Below are positions 52,433 through 61,152 of a stretch of 64,000 nucleotides of DNA, in pieces. Where the stretch lies: the NCBI RefSeq assembly GCF_026241195.1, contig NZ_JAPFQO010000001.1:558001-622000 (forward strand). Reading direction: 5' to 3'. A program made the position numbers and the translations under genes. Position 1 is the first letter of the stretch, and the number at the start of each line of letters is the position of its first letter. The DNA comes from Pontibacter anaerobius (lineage in GTDB: Bacteria; Bacteroidota; Bacteroidia; Cytophagales; Hymenobacteraceae). The notes beneath the pieces are model-generated. The model saw only the letters and a program-made list of their open reading frames with translations, searched no databases and was not told the origin of the DNA.

Positions 52433-53713
52433 ATGAAAGAGGATTTCCTGCACTACATCTGGCAGCATCAGTACTTTGATAAAACCGCGCTGGCCACCAC
52501 CGAGGATGAGCCGCTGCAGGTGCTGCGTGTGGGGTTTTACAATACCGATGCCGGCCCGGACTTCAGGGAAGCCATGCTTCGGGTAGGCAAGGTGGAGTGG
52601 TCGGGGAGCGTGGAGGTGCACCTGAGCGCCTCCGACTGGCACCGCCACCAGCACCAGCTCGACCAGAAGTATGACCAGGTGGTGCTGCACGTAGTATGGC
52701 AGGTCGATACCCAGGTGTTGCGAACCGACGGCACAGAGGTACCGGTGCTGGAGCTGCGAAACCGCGTGGACCTGCGCCTGCTGCAAACCTACGAACGGCT
52801 GCAACAGTCAAAAAACGAAATCCCCTGCGCTGCCTTCTGGCCCGGCGTGCCGGAAATTACGAAAACGCTGATGCTGGAGCGGGCGCTGGTAGAGCGCCTG
52901 GAGGAAAAGGGCGAGGAGGTGTTGCAAGTATACCGCAGCTACGGCAACGACTGGGAGCAAACGGCTTTCCATACTTTGCTGCGCGGCTTCGGCTTTAAGA
53001 TAAACCAGCAGGCATTTGAGCAGCTGGCAAAATCGCTGCCGTTCCACGTGGTGCGGCGGCACCAGCATAATTTGTTGCAGCTGGAGGCGCTGCTGTTTGG
53101 CCAGGCCGGGTTTTTAGCCGATGCCGACGAGGAGTATGCGCAGCAGTTGCAGCGGGAGTATACTTTCCTGCGTCACAAGTATAAACTGGAGCCTTTACCG
53201 CGCCACCAGTGGAACTTCCTGCGCATGCGCCCCGCCAACTTCCCGACGGTTAGGCTGGCGCAACTGGCGGCGCTGCTGCACCTGCACCCGTCATTCTTCG
53301 CCAGGTTACTCGAAACCGGTACCGTGAAGAAGTATGAGCAGTTGTTTCAGGCTTCGGTATCGGCGTATTGGCAAAAGCACTACATGTTTGGCCGCGGGCA
53401 GAAAGCTGTGGCAAAGGGCATGGGCAAAAGCAGCGCACAGAATTTGGTGATTAACGTGGCCGTGCCTATACTTGCCGCCTATGCCGTTCATACCGGCGAG
53501 CGCGCCTACCTGGAGAAGGCCATGAACCTACTGGAGCAGCTGAAGGAGGAGAGCAACAAGTATACGCGCCTGTACGAAGAGCTGGGTTGGCAGGCAACGT
53601 CAGCAGCCGGTAACCAGGCGGCGCTGGGGCTTTACAAACGCTACTGCCACCCCGTAAACTGCATGCGCTGCGCCGTCGGCAACAAGATCATGAAAAACAC
53701 ACCAGCCCTGTGA
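52433..53713 (+). CDS. DUF2851-family protein
   Basis: 426-residue soluble protein of a Bacteroidota-typical family of unknown function. It opens MKEDFLHYIWQHQYFD. The segment NTDAGPDFREAMLRVGKVEW, then GSVEVHLSASDWHRHQHQLD is the conserved core and resembles nuclease-like PD-(D/E)xK spacing (aspartates and SVEVH), although I cannot prove activity. The C-terminus ends with HPVNCMRCAVGNKIMK, a conserved CxxC-type motif. Its TGA overlaps the start of the next gene by 4 bp. Confidence 0.9.
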   Translation: MKEDFLHYIWQHQYFDKTALATTEDEPLQVLRVGFYNTDAGPDFREAMLRVGKVEWSGSVEVHLSASDWHRHQHQLDQKYDQVVLHVVWQVDTQVLRTDGTEVPVLELRNRVDLRLLQTYERLQQSKNEIPCAAFWPGVPEITKTLMLERALVERLEEKGEEVLQVYRSYGNDWEQTAFHTLLRGFGFKINQQAFEQLAKSLPFHVVRRHQHNLLQLEALLFGQAGFLADADEEYAQQLQREYTFLRHKYKLEPLPRHQWNFLRMRPANFPTVRLAQLAALLHLHPSFFARLLETGTVKKYEQLFQASVSAYWQKHYMFGRGQKAVAKGMGKSSAQNLVINVAVPILAAYAVHTGERAYLEKAMNLLEQLKEESNKYTRLYEELGWQATSAAGNQAALGLYKRYCHPVNCMRCAVGNKIMKNTPAL

Positions 53714-55008
53714 GCATCTTTCTCGTTTACCTTTTCAACCTGCTTATACTTGCCGGATTTACCTGGTGGATGAGTAGGCAAAACTGGGCGCAGGAGCTGA
53801 AGCCATACTTCTGGCCGGCACTGGCGCTTAAGCTGCTGTTGGTTTTAGTGTTGGCAGTGCTGTTCTACTATGGTTTGATGGTGGGCGACCGCAACACATA
53901 CCACCAGGGCAGTATACAATTGTGGCAGTATGCCCGGCAGGAGCCAGGAGCATACCTGAAGCTGCTCTTTTTTAACGAATTCGCTAGTGAGCAGGTGAAA
54001 GCCTCCTTCCCCTTCACTGACTATGCCGACCACCTGAACTCTTTCTTCTTTATAAAGCTGCTGAGCTTGCTCAACTTCGCCACTGCCGGCAGCTACCTGC
54101 TCAACAACCTTTACCTGGCTATCTACAGTTTCTGGGGGAGTGCCTACCTGGTAGCTGTGCTGGCAGGCAGCTATCCAAAGTATAAAACAGCAGGAGCCAT
54201 CGCGTTTCTCTTCTTCCCGACGGTGCTGATCTGGAGTGTCGGTTTATTGAAAGACCCGCTGATGTACGGCAGTATGAGCTGGCTTACCGGCGCGGCTCTT
54301 GCTCTGGCACATCGCCAAAGATTCGGATGGGGCGGTTTCCTGCTGCTTCCGCTGCACTTTTATCTTTTTGTAAAGATAAGGATGTTCTATGCGGCTTTGC
54401 TTGTGCCGCTACTGTTGGTATACGTGCTGGTGCAGCGGCTGAAAGTACGGCATACTTCTTTACAACCTTTGCGGGCACAGTTACTTTTCTATGCCGTTTT
54501 GGGAGTAGTGGCTGTAGGGTTAGTGGCGCTTGTTTTCCGCGATAAGTTACTAGTGGACTACCTCCCGCTCTACATCCACAAAAGCTATGCTGCCATGCTG
54601 CCGCGTGCGCTGGGTAAACCGCATGTGGCCCTGGAAGGTCTGCAGCCAGCGCTGCAAAGCATGTTTCTGCACTATCCAGAAGCCATGATCAGCTCAATTT
54701 ACCGCCCATTCATAGGAGAATCCTGGAAGCCATTGTACTTATTAGCTGGCCTGGAGAACCTGCTGCTGCTGCTGCTCACCGGGTTGGCTTTTGCATCTGC
54801 ATTCAGGAAAGGGGCAAATATAAAGCCGGAGCTGCTGCACGTTGTCTTGCTGGTGTTTATACTTGTGATGGCCGGCGTAACGGGCCTCTCTACCCCGAAC
54901 TTCGGCACCCTGAGCCGTTACCGTATTGTGTACCTGCCCTTCCTGGTGTACCTGCTGCTGCAAAACGTGTATGCGCAGCGCCTGCTGCAGCGCTTTCGTC
55001 TGCTGTAG
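53710..55008 (+). CDS. Polytopic membrane protein, hypothetical
   Basis: 432 residues with about ten helices (for example LVYLFNLLILAGFTWWM, ALKLLLVLVLAVLFYYGLMV, FLLLPLHFYLFVKI, LLFYAVLGVVAVGLVALVF). The long second loop contains YHQGSIQLWQYARQEPGAYL. Layout resembles membrane polysaccharide polymerases or GT-C proteins, but no motif confirms it. The start is GTG (53710) in a GTGA overlap with DUF2851, indicating translational coupling. The NeuD-like gene follows 58 bp later with its own promoter candidate. Confidence 0.8.
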   Translation: MSIFLVYLFNLLILAGFTWWMSRQNWAQELKPYFWPALALKLLLVLVLAVLFYYGLMVGDRNTYHQGSIQLWQYARQEPGAYLKLLFFNEFASEQVKASFPFTDYADHLNSFFFIKLLSLLNFATAGSYLLNNLYLAIYSFWGSAYLVAVLAGSYPKYKTAGAIAFLFFPTVLIWSVGLLKDPLMYGSMSWLTGAALALAHRQRFGWGGFLLLPLHFYLFVKIRMFYAALLVPLLLVYVLVQRLKVRHTSLQPLRAQLLFYAVLGVVAVGLVALVFRDKLLVDYLPLYIHKSYAAMLPRALGKPHVALEGLQPALQSMFLHYPEAMISSIYRPFIGESWKPLYLLAGLENLLLLLLTGLAFASAFRKGANIKPELLHVVLLVFILVMAGVTGLSTPNFGTLSRYRIVYLPFLVYLLLQNVYAQRLLQRFRLL

Positions 55009-55037
55009 CTATACTTTCAAACTCCCGCACTTCTTCG

Positions 55038-55045
55038 TACCTTTG
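55038..55045 (+). promoter_or_regulatory. Promoter candidate before the NeuD-like gene
   Basis: TACCTTTG is an exact -7 match 21 bp upstream of the ATG. Confidence 0.5.
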
Positions 55046-55066
55046 CGCCTTATTTAAGATTGACTT

Positions 55067-55696
55067 ATGCAAAATCCGGTAATCATATTAGGCGCCCAAA
55101 AGCTGGGAACCACGGCATTGGATATCTTCAACAGCAACGATGTGATCGTGTACTGCTTCCTGGACGATAAATTGCAGCAGGAGGAGGTGAACAACGTGGC
55201 GGTGATGAGCAACACTGAAGATAACGAGTTCCTGAAACTGGCGGGCAAAACCTGCGATGTGTTTGTGGCCGTAGAGGACTCAGCGGCCCGCAAAGGCCTG
55301 ATCAAGATGCTGAAGGACGAGCACAAGGTAGTGCCGGTAAATGCCATTCACCGCTTTAGTGCAGTGTCGGAGCATGCCTGGCTGGGCCACGGTATTCTGG
55401 TTGGTGCTGGGGCCGTTATCAGCAACAACGCCAAAGTGGGCGACAATAGCCTTATACATGCCAGAGCTTTGGTGGATACCAAGGCAGAAGTAGGCAATGA
55501 TGTAGAGATCGGCGCAGGAGCCATCATTAACTCTGAGGTGGTTATCGGCGACGGAGCCTTTATCGGTTCGGGAGCCGTAGTGGTTTCCGGCGTAAAGATC
55601 GGTAAGAACGCGCGCATTGGGGCTGGCTCTGTGGTAGTGGCCGACGTGCCTGCCAAAGCCACGGTATTTGGCAACCCGGCTGCCCCAATAAAATAA
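55067..55696 (+). CDS. NeuD-family sugar O-acyltransferase
   Basis: 209 residues. The N-terminal Rossmann-like half (VIILGAQKLGTTALDIFNSN) is followed from about residue 105 by hexapeptide repeats of a left-handed beta helix: AWLGHGILVGAGAVISNNAK, VEIGAGAIINSEVVIGDGAF, then GSGAVVVSGVKIGKNARIGA and the end VFGNPAAPIK. Relatives acetylate sialic or other sugars on surface glycans. Placed after a polytopic membrane protein, which fits a surface glycan role, but the substrate is unknown. Confidence 0.88.
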   Translation: MQNPVIILGAQKLGTTALDIFNSNDVIVYCFLDDKLQQEEVNNVAVMSNTEDNEFLKLAGKTCDVFVAVEDSAARKGLIKMLKDEHKVVPVNAIHRFSAVSEHAWLGHGILVGAGAVISNNAKVGDNSLIHARALVDTKAEVGNDVEIGAGAIINSEVVIGDGAFIGSGAVVVSGVKIGKNARIGAGSVVVADVPAKATVFGNPAAPIK

Positions 55697-55762
55697 ACTT
55701 TTGTACTTGCCGCCGCTGTTACTAAACTGACAAAAGTCATTTTCAGGAATAGGAGCCACTGA

Positions 55763-55770
55763 TACCTTTG
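55763..55770 (+). promoter_or_regulatory. Promoter candidate for trhO
   Basis: TACCTTTG is an exact -7 match 133 bp upstream of the trhO ATG, implying a long leader if used. Confidence 0.4.
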
Positions 55771-55903
55771 CAAGATAATTCTGAATGCGTGATCAAGTGA
55801 ATGTTTACAGGCCATGACCTGTTCATCCTCTTATCCTGAAAATCCTGATTAAGACAAATAAACAATAATTAACTTTTAACACTTAGCGAGAAACTAAGCA
55901 GTT

Positions 55904-56872
55904 ATGAATAAACCCTACAGCATACTTCTGTACTATTGCTACACGCCGATCGAGGATCCGGAGGCGTTTCGTGAGCAGCACCACCTTTTCTGCCTGGAGC
56001 TAAACCTGCTCGGCCGTATCATTGTGTCAAAAGAGGGTCTGAATGGTACCGTGTCTGGTCTTAAAGAGGACTGCGACAAGTACATGGCCGCTATGCACGC
56101 CGACCCGCGTTTCGCCAAGATCGACTTTAAGGTGGATGAGTCGGATAAGCACGCGTTTGCTAAGCTGCATGTGCGCACCAAGGCTGAGATCGTACACTCC
56201 GGCCTGCTGCACATTGATCCGAACGTGCGCACGGGCAAGCACCTTGCCCCGAAGGAGTTTAAGGAGATGAAAGACCGCGACGATGTAGTGGTAGTGGACA
56301 TGCGCTCCGACTACGAGTATACCGTGGGCCGCTTCAAGAACGCTGTAACGCTGGATATCGAAAACTTCCGTGAGTTTCCGGAGAAGGTAGAGGAGCTGAA
56401 AGAGAAGTTCAAAGACAAAAAAATTCTGACCTACTGCACCGGCGGCATCAAGTGCGAGAAAGCGAGCGCGTTTTTGCTGGAGCAGGGTTTTGAAGACGTT
56501 TACCAGCTGCATGGCGGTATCATAAAGTATGGCAAGGAGGCCGGCGGCGAGGATTTTGAGGGTAAATGCTACGTATTCGATAACCGTGTGGCCGTGGATG
56601 TGAACAGCGTAAACCCGAAGGTGATCTCTACCTGCCATGTATGTGGCACACCAGACGACCGCATGGTGAACTGCGCCAACCCGGTATGTAACCTGCACGT
56701 GGCCATCTGCGAGAAATGCGGCTGGGAACTGGACGGCGCCTGCTCTACGGAGTGCAAGGAGCACCCGGAAAAGCGCCCTTACGACGGCACCGGCTATTAC
56801 CAGAAAGAGATGAACGGCTATAATCCGCTCAAAGGATTCAACCGCAAAAAGAAAACTGACGTACAAGTATAA
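55904..56872 (+). CDS. trhO: tRNA uridine(34) hydroxylase (rhodanese-related)
   Basis: Oxygen-dependent hydroxylation of U34 in wobble position of several tRNAs. 322 residues. An N-terminal ferredoxin-like domain (EGLNGTVSGLKEDCDKYMAA) precedes the rhodanese domain with active-site Cys178 in TYCTGGIKCEKAS. The C-terminus carries a cysteine-rich module (CHVCGTP, CANPVC, CEKCGW, CSTEC), likely metal binding. Single-gene unit with terminator. Confidence 0.93.
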   Translation: MNKPYSILLYYCYTPIEDPEAFREQHHLFCLELNLLGRIIVSKEGLNGTVSGLKEDCDKYMAAMHADPRFAKIDFKVDESDKHAFAKLHVRTKAEIVHSGLLHIDPNVRTGKHLAPKEFKEMKDRDDVVVVDMRSDYEYTVGRFKNAVTLDIENFREFPEKVEELKEKFKDKKILTYCTGGIKCEKASAFLLEQGFEDVYQLHGGIIKYGKEAGGEDFEGKCYVFDNRVAVDVNSVNPKVISTCHVCGTPDDRMVNCANPVCNLHVAICEKCGWELDGACSTECKEHPEKRPYDGTGYYQKEMNGYNPLKGFNRKKKTDVQV

Positions 56873-56890
56873 GTATTCTCTAAAGCTCAG

Positions 56891-56938
56891 AAAAGCGTGC
56901 GCCTAATCAGCCACGCTTTTCTTGTTTTTATACCTTTG
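56891..56938 (+). terminator. trhO terminator
   Basis: Stem AAAAGCGTG / CACGCTTTT with a 12-base loop, then CTTGTTTTT. Confidence 0.8.
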
Positions 56939-56969
56939 TATCCGAGCAATCCACTCTTAAAGTAAACAA

Positions 56970-57046
56970 AGCTCCCCCTAAGATTAGTGAGAACAGAAGT
57001 TTTAAACTAGCGAGAGTAGCTTGGAGGGGTAGGGGTGGTTGGACAT
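56970..57046. repeat. Dispersed intergenic repeat, copy 2
   Basis: Begins AGCTCCCCCTAAG and ends CTTGGAGGGGTAGGGGTGG then TTGGACAT. These ends match the inverse of the element at 6766-6808, but the interior is longer and different. Imperfect terminal pairing (CTCCCCCTAAG with CTTGGAGGGG) gives a stem. Confidence 0.6.
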
Positions 57047-57076
57047 CATAAACGATATAAGCATCATTAAATAAAA

Positions 57077-57931
57077 ATGGCAATCCCGGAATCAGAATTA
57101 ATTATAAACCCAAACGGCACAGTATACCACCTCAACCTGCTGCCGGAGCATATTTCCGACACTATTATTACCGTAGGTGACCCCGAGCGGGTGGGCAAGG
57201 TGAGCAAGTATTTTGATGAGATAGAGGTGGAGATAGCCAAGCGCGAATTCGTAACCCACACAGGTTACTACAAGGGCAAACGCCTGACGGTGATCTCAAC
57301 GGGAATGGGCACCGACAACATCGATATCCTGATGAACGAGCTGGATGCCCTGGTGAACATCGACTTCCGCAGCCGTGAGGTTAATGAGGAGAAGATAAAG
57401 CTGAGCATCGTGCGCATCGGTACCTCGGGCTCTTTGCAGGAAACAGTGCCGCTGGGCAGCCACCTGGCCTCACACACAAGTATAGGACTAGACTCGCTGA
57501 TGGAGTTTTACGAGTTGGAGCAGACGGAAGGCGAGCAAAGTATAAGCGCTAAGCTGCAGCAGGAGCTGGGTCTGGGCTTCCGGCCATATTGCGTGGCAGG
57601 TTCCCAGAGCCTGATCCAGAGAATCGCTTTTGATATGGTGCCCGGCAACACGCTTACCTGTCCGGGTTTCTATGCACCACAGGGCCGCGTGCTGCGCGGC
57701 GGCTTACGAATTGAACAACTGCTGCAGACCTACCACAACTTCCGCCACAACGATTACATGCTAACCAACTTCGAGATGGAGACGGCCGGATACTACAGCA
57801 TGGGCCGTATACTGGGCCACGAAATGCTGTCGCTGAATGCCATTGTGGCGAACCGTATCACCCAGCAGTTTGCCGAGAACGCCGAGCAGGTGATAGACGA
57901 CCTGATTTTAAAGGTACTGGAGCGAATTTAA
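57077..57931 (+). CDS. Nucleoside phosphorylase (PNP/UDP family)
   Basis: 284-residue phosphorolytic nucleoside-salvage enzyme, probably uridine phosphorylase-like. Visible are the phosphate site TVGDPERVGKVSKYFDE, STGMGTDNIDILMNEL, the RIGTSGSLQETVPLGS segment and the purine/pyrimidine-recognition region NFEMETAGYYSMGRILG with ribose-contact Met-Glu. Base preference cannot be read safely. Own terminator. Confidence 0.92.
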   Translation: MAIPESELIINPNGTVYHLNLLPEHISDTIITVGDPERVGKVSKYFDEIEVEIAKREFVTHTGYYKGKRLTVISTGMGTDNIDILMNELDALVNIDFRSREVNEEKIKLSIVRIGTSGSLQETVPLGSHLASHTSIGLDSLMEFYELEQTEGEQSISAKLQQELGLGFRPYCVAGSQSLIQRIAFDMVPGNTLTCPGFYAPQGRVLRGGLRIEQLLQTYHNFRHNDYMLTNFEMETAGYYSMGRILGHEMLSLNAIVANRITQQFAENAEQVIDDLILKVLERI

Positions 57932-57955
57932 GGTCTTACCCGCGCAGAAACTAAA

Positions 57956-57995
57956 AACGGCTTGCTCAGTAGTTGAGCAAGCCGTTACGTTTTAT
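57956..57995 (+). terminator. Terminator after the nucleoside phosphorylase
   Basis: 13-bp stem AACGGCTTGCTCA / TGAGCAAGCCGTT with a 5-base loop and T-rich tail. Confidence 0.85.
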
Positions 57996-58038
57996 ACGTA
58001 CCTATAAGTGCGCAGGGCGCTAAAGTTGGTTTCATGGC

Positions 58039-58338
58039 TTAGCAGTAATTAATCTCTAAGATGGAGCGCAGCGGCAGAAACATACCTGACCTTAGCAATA
58101 CAAAGTCCTTGTCGAATCCCCAAAGGGCGGCTTCCACGCATTTCTTCTCGCCGGAGGCTGTCTTAAACGTGATCATGGACTTGTTGCGGTACGTGTTGCT
58201 GAGAATGGTGGCGCGGTTAGCGGCATAATAGCGGCGGCTTTTGGCCTCAGAATCCTGCAGCACATCCGTTTTGCTGAATTTGAGGGTGGAAATGCGGTCT
58301 TTGTTGATGAGTTGGGTGTCGGTTTTTTGATTTAGCAT
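58039..58338 (-). CDS. Hypothetical 99-residue protein, paralogue A
   Basis: Shares its whole length with the gene at 58473: common KxxIxxLxFxxTDVLxDxEA, the NRATxLxNxYxxK core and MITFKTASGEKKCVEAALWG against EITFQTADGKQHRVDTTVWA. Soluble, mixed alpha-beta, no membrane segment, no known family recognised. The ends ILEINYC and IIGIEFF align as well. It resembles single-domain proteins encoded next to each other after tandem duplication. A short 130-bp gap separates the two. Confidence 0.82.
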   Translation of the reverse strand: MLNQKTDTQLINKDRISTLKFSKTDVLQDSEAKSRRYYAANRATILSNTYRNKSMITFKTASGEKKCVEAALWGFDKDFVLLRSGMFLPLRSILEINYC

Positions 58339-58472
58339 AGTATACTTATTTGGTTCACCCTATATAGTGCAGATATCATGCCGGAATGCTGTTGCAACAT
58401 CTAACCTATGGTAATCAAAAAAGGCAAGTATGGGTATACTTGCCTCGTTATTAGGGGAATGGGATTTCAGGT

Positions 58473-58772
58473 TTAAAAGAACTCTATGCCGATGATAGAG
58501 GTAACCGGGATGGAACAACCTGCCTTCAGAGTCATGAACTTTTCATCAACAGCCCAAACAGTGGTATCCACGCGGTGCTGTTTGCCATCTGCTGTCTGAA
58601 AGGTTATCTCAACTTTGCCCTGATACACATTGCCAAGGGAGGTGGCGCGGTTCAGGTCCCACATGCGTTTCTTGCGGGCTTCAGGGTCTGTGAGTACGTC
58701 GGTAGGCCCAAAGTGGAGAGACGGAATCTGCTCCTTCTCCAGCATCGGGATAGTGTTTACATAAGTTTCCAT
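58473..58772 (-). CDS. Hypothetical 99-residue protein, paralogue B
   Basis: Paralogue of the gene at 58039 with identical length and gap-free alignment. Conserved positions cluster in TDVL.D.EA....R....NRAT.L.N.Y and in ITF.TA.G....V....W..D..F..L..G. The pattern suggests a compact beta-sheet domain (EITFQTADGKQHRVDTTVWA, KFMTLKAGCSIPVTSIIGIE). It is the upstream gene of the pair. Function is unknown. Confidence 0.82.
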   Translation of the reverse strand: METYVNTIPMLEKEQIPSLHFGPTDVLTDPEARKKRMWDLNRATSLGNVYQGKVEITFQTADGKQHRVDTTVWAVDEKFMTLKAGCSIPVTSIIGIEFF

Positions 58773-58854
58773 GTGCGGTGTGATTTAAATATCTATAACC
58801 AATATAGGAAACCGCTATGTAAGATGCAATGTTTTAACGCTGATTTTTAAGGAA

Positions 58855-59865
58855 CTACAAACGCTGCAGAAAAGCCAGGGTGTCTACGCCGTCGGCATAG
58901 TCCCACACCATGGGGCGCTGAGCCTCGCCAAACGGAATGCTGGCCTCCAGCCAACCGTGCGCTGATACCACCACCTGGGTTTTATCCTTCACCTCGTGCA
59001 GCTTCTGGCGCAGGTCCGAAAGTGAGGTAAAGGTATCGTAAAACAGCACTGAGATCGGCGAAACCAGGTTGGCGCTCTGCTGCACCAGCATAAAGCCGTT
59101 GTCGAAGTGCGGTACGCGGTTCACCAGAAGTATGGATTTGTTGTAGTCGTAGTTGTTCTGGTATTTGTGGTGGTCCAGGATATTGGAGCGTTGCTGATTA
59201 GCCTCAAAAAACCTGTCAAAAGTATAACCCTCCGGCACAAACACCTTCGATACGTTGCGGCAGCCCAGGCCGTAGTAGCGGAAAATATCCTCGCCCAGCG
59301 CTTTCAGGTCGTCGGCCTCCTCGTGGCCGGTAAGTACGCCAATGCTGCTTCGGTTCTTTCGGATAATATGCGGGCGCTTGGCAAAGTAGTACTCAAAGTA
59401 GCGGGCCGTGTTGTCGGAGCCGGTAGCAATAATGGCGTCCGCCTCCTTCAGCATATCTACAAACTCAATGCGGTTGCCAAAAGCCGGTTCTATGCCTATC
59501 AGCATGTTAGCAATGCGCTTCATCAGCATATCGTCGCTGGAGCTGAGCTTGCCCAGCAGGAAATGCCCGCTTATCAGCACCGACAGGAAATCGTGGAAAC
59601 CGACCATCGGGATATTGCCCGCCATCACCACACCAACCTTTTTGGGTGTAACCTGTTTGAGGTGGTACGGGTAAAGCCACTCACGGAGGTATTGCTCCTC
59701 CAGCATGGTAATAATGCCGTTTAGGGCACAGGACACATTCTCCTCTGTAAACCAGGGGTTACGGGAGGCAGCCGAGAAAGCCCAGGCCTGCCGCTCTTCG
59801 GGCGTCAGGTGCTGTAGCTGTTTCCCGAGTTCTACAAAGGCTTCGATCCTGTTCTCTAATGTCAT
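58855..59865 (-). CDS. LuxC-type acyl-CoA reductase
   Basis: 336 residues related to LuxC, which reduces an activated acyl group to an aldehyde. The NADPH-binding segment is VGVVMAGNIPMVGFHDFLSV (77-96) and the acyl-carrying cysteine is Cys202 in YYGLGCRNVSKVFVP. EADAIIATGSDNTARYF is also conserved. No LuxE or luciferase genes are adjacent, so light production is not implied; Bacteroidota often carry this gene divergent from a ferredoxin gene as here. Physiological substrate unknown. Confidence 0.88.
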   Translation of the reverse strand: MTLENRIEAFVELGKQLQHLTPEERQAWAFSAASRNPWFTEENVSCALNGIITMLEEQYLREWLYPYHLKQVTPKKVGVVMAGNIPMVGFHDFLSVLISGHFLLGKLSSSDDMLMKRIANMLIGIEPAFGNRIEFVDMLKEADAIIATGSDNTARYFEYYFAKRPHIIRKNRSSIGVLTGHEEADDLKALGEDIFRYYGLGCRNVSKVFVPEGYTFDRFFEANQQRSNILDHHKYQNNYDYNKSILLVNRVPHFDNGFMLVQQSANLVSPISVLFYDTFTSLSDLRQKLHEVKDKTQVVVSAHGWLEASIPFGEAQRPMVWDYADGVDTLAFLQRL

Positions 59866-59894
59866 GGCAATTTGCGTGGCTCGTAAAAAATTAC

Positions 59895-60331
<437 letters not shown>

Positions 60332-60352
60332 GTATAAACAGCATCATGCCGG

Positions 60353-60388
60353 AAAAACCTGTCTCCCAAAGGCAGGTTTTTCTGTTTA
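60353..60388 (+). terminator. Ferredoxin gene terminator
   Basis: 9-bp stem AAAAACCTG / CAGGTTTTT with an 11-base loop and CTGTTT tail. Confidence 0.8.
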
Positions 60389-60413
60389 AGCCCAGATAAA
60401 AAAGCAAAGCGCC

Positions 60414-60986
60414 ATGGAAGGACAGACCCACGAAGGCAAAACGTTTGAGAAAGTAGTATACGCGAACAAGCCCATCAAAAATAGGGAATTTGAGCAGTGC
60501 ACTTTCAGGAACTGTGATTTCTCGAATGCCGATTTCTCGCAGAACCGCTTTACCGACTGCATTTTCATCGGCTGCAACCTGGCCATGCTTAAGCTGCACT
60601 GCTCCACCCTGAGCGACGTTGTTTTCCGGGAGTGTAAGCTGACAGGCGTAAACTTCAGCGAGTGCGAGGACATTCTCTTTACGGTACGCTTCGAGAACTG
60701 CATCCTGGACTATGCCTCATTTGTAGGCCGTAAAATGGCCAAAACGCCCTTTCTCCATACTTCCCTGAAAGGTGCCGACTTCTCAAACGCGAATCTTGCG
60801 AATGCCGTGTTCGGCGAAACTGACCTGGAACGGGCCGTTTTCAGCTTTACCAACCTCACCGGGGCCGATTTCTCCACCGCCTTCAATTTTGAGATAGACC
60901 CGGAGCTGAATACCGTCAAAAAGGCGAAGTTCTCTCGCCACGGGCTGCAGGGGCTGCTGGCAAAGTATAACCTGCAGGTCGTCTGA
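60414..60986 (+). CDS. Pentapeptide-repeat protein
   Basis: 190 residues forming a right-handed quadrilateral beta helix of A(D/N)LxX-type repeats: NREFEQCTFRNCDFSNADFS, CIFIGCNLAMLKLHCSTLSD, then LKGADFSNANLANAVFGETD and LTGADFSTAFNFEIDPELNT. The end HGLQGLLAKYNLQVV is typical of the Qnr-related group. Such proteins can mimic DNA and protect gyrase, but that is not shown here. Independent unit. Confidence 0.9.
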   Translation: MEGQTHEGKTFEKVVYANKPIKNREFEQCTFRNCDFSNADFSQNRFTDCIFIGCNLAMLKLHCSTLSDVVFRECKLTGVNFSECEDILFTVRFENCILDYASFVGRKMAKTPFLHTSLKGADFSNANLANAVFGETDLERAVFSFTNLTGADFSTAFNFEIDPELNTVKKAKFSRHGLQGLLAKYNLQVV

Positions 60987-61108
60987 TGCGGCAGCTTCAT
61001 GAAGGTTAAAAAGCCTCTGTCCGGAGGTTTGGCCACGTTATAAAGTATAACGGATACGTAAAACCACGGCTTCTTTCTGAATATCATTCTTAATTACCAC
61101 AAATTCCC

Positions 61109-61116
61109 TAATTTTG
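61109..61116 (+). promoter_or_regulatory. valS promoter (-7 element)
   Basis: TAATTTTG is an exact -7 match 36 bp upstream of the valS ATG; no clear -33. Confidence 0.5.
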
Positions 61117-61152
61117 CCTTTTAGCGCAAAAAGCAGCAAAATAAAGTAAACG

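Noticed and set aside
56027..56866. 279-codon minus-strand frame
   Set aside because: Antisense to trhO; hydrophobic text arises from complementing charged codons.
58855..59865. Bioluminescence (lux) locus
   Set aside because: Only the LuxC-type reductase is present; no luxA, luxB, luxD or luxE.
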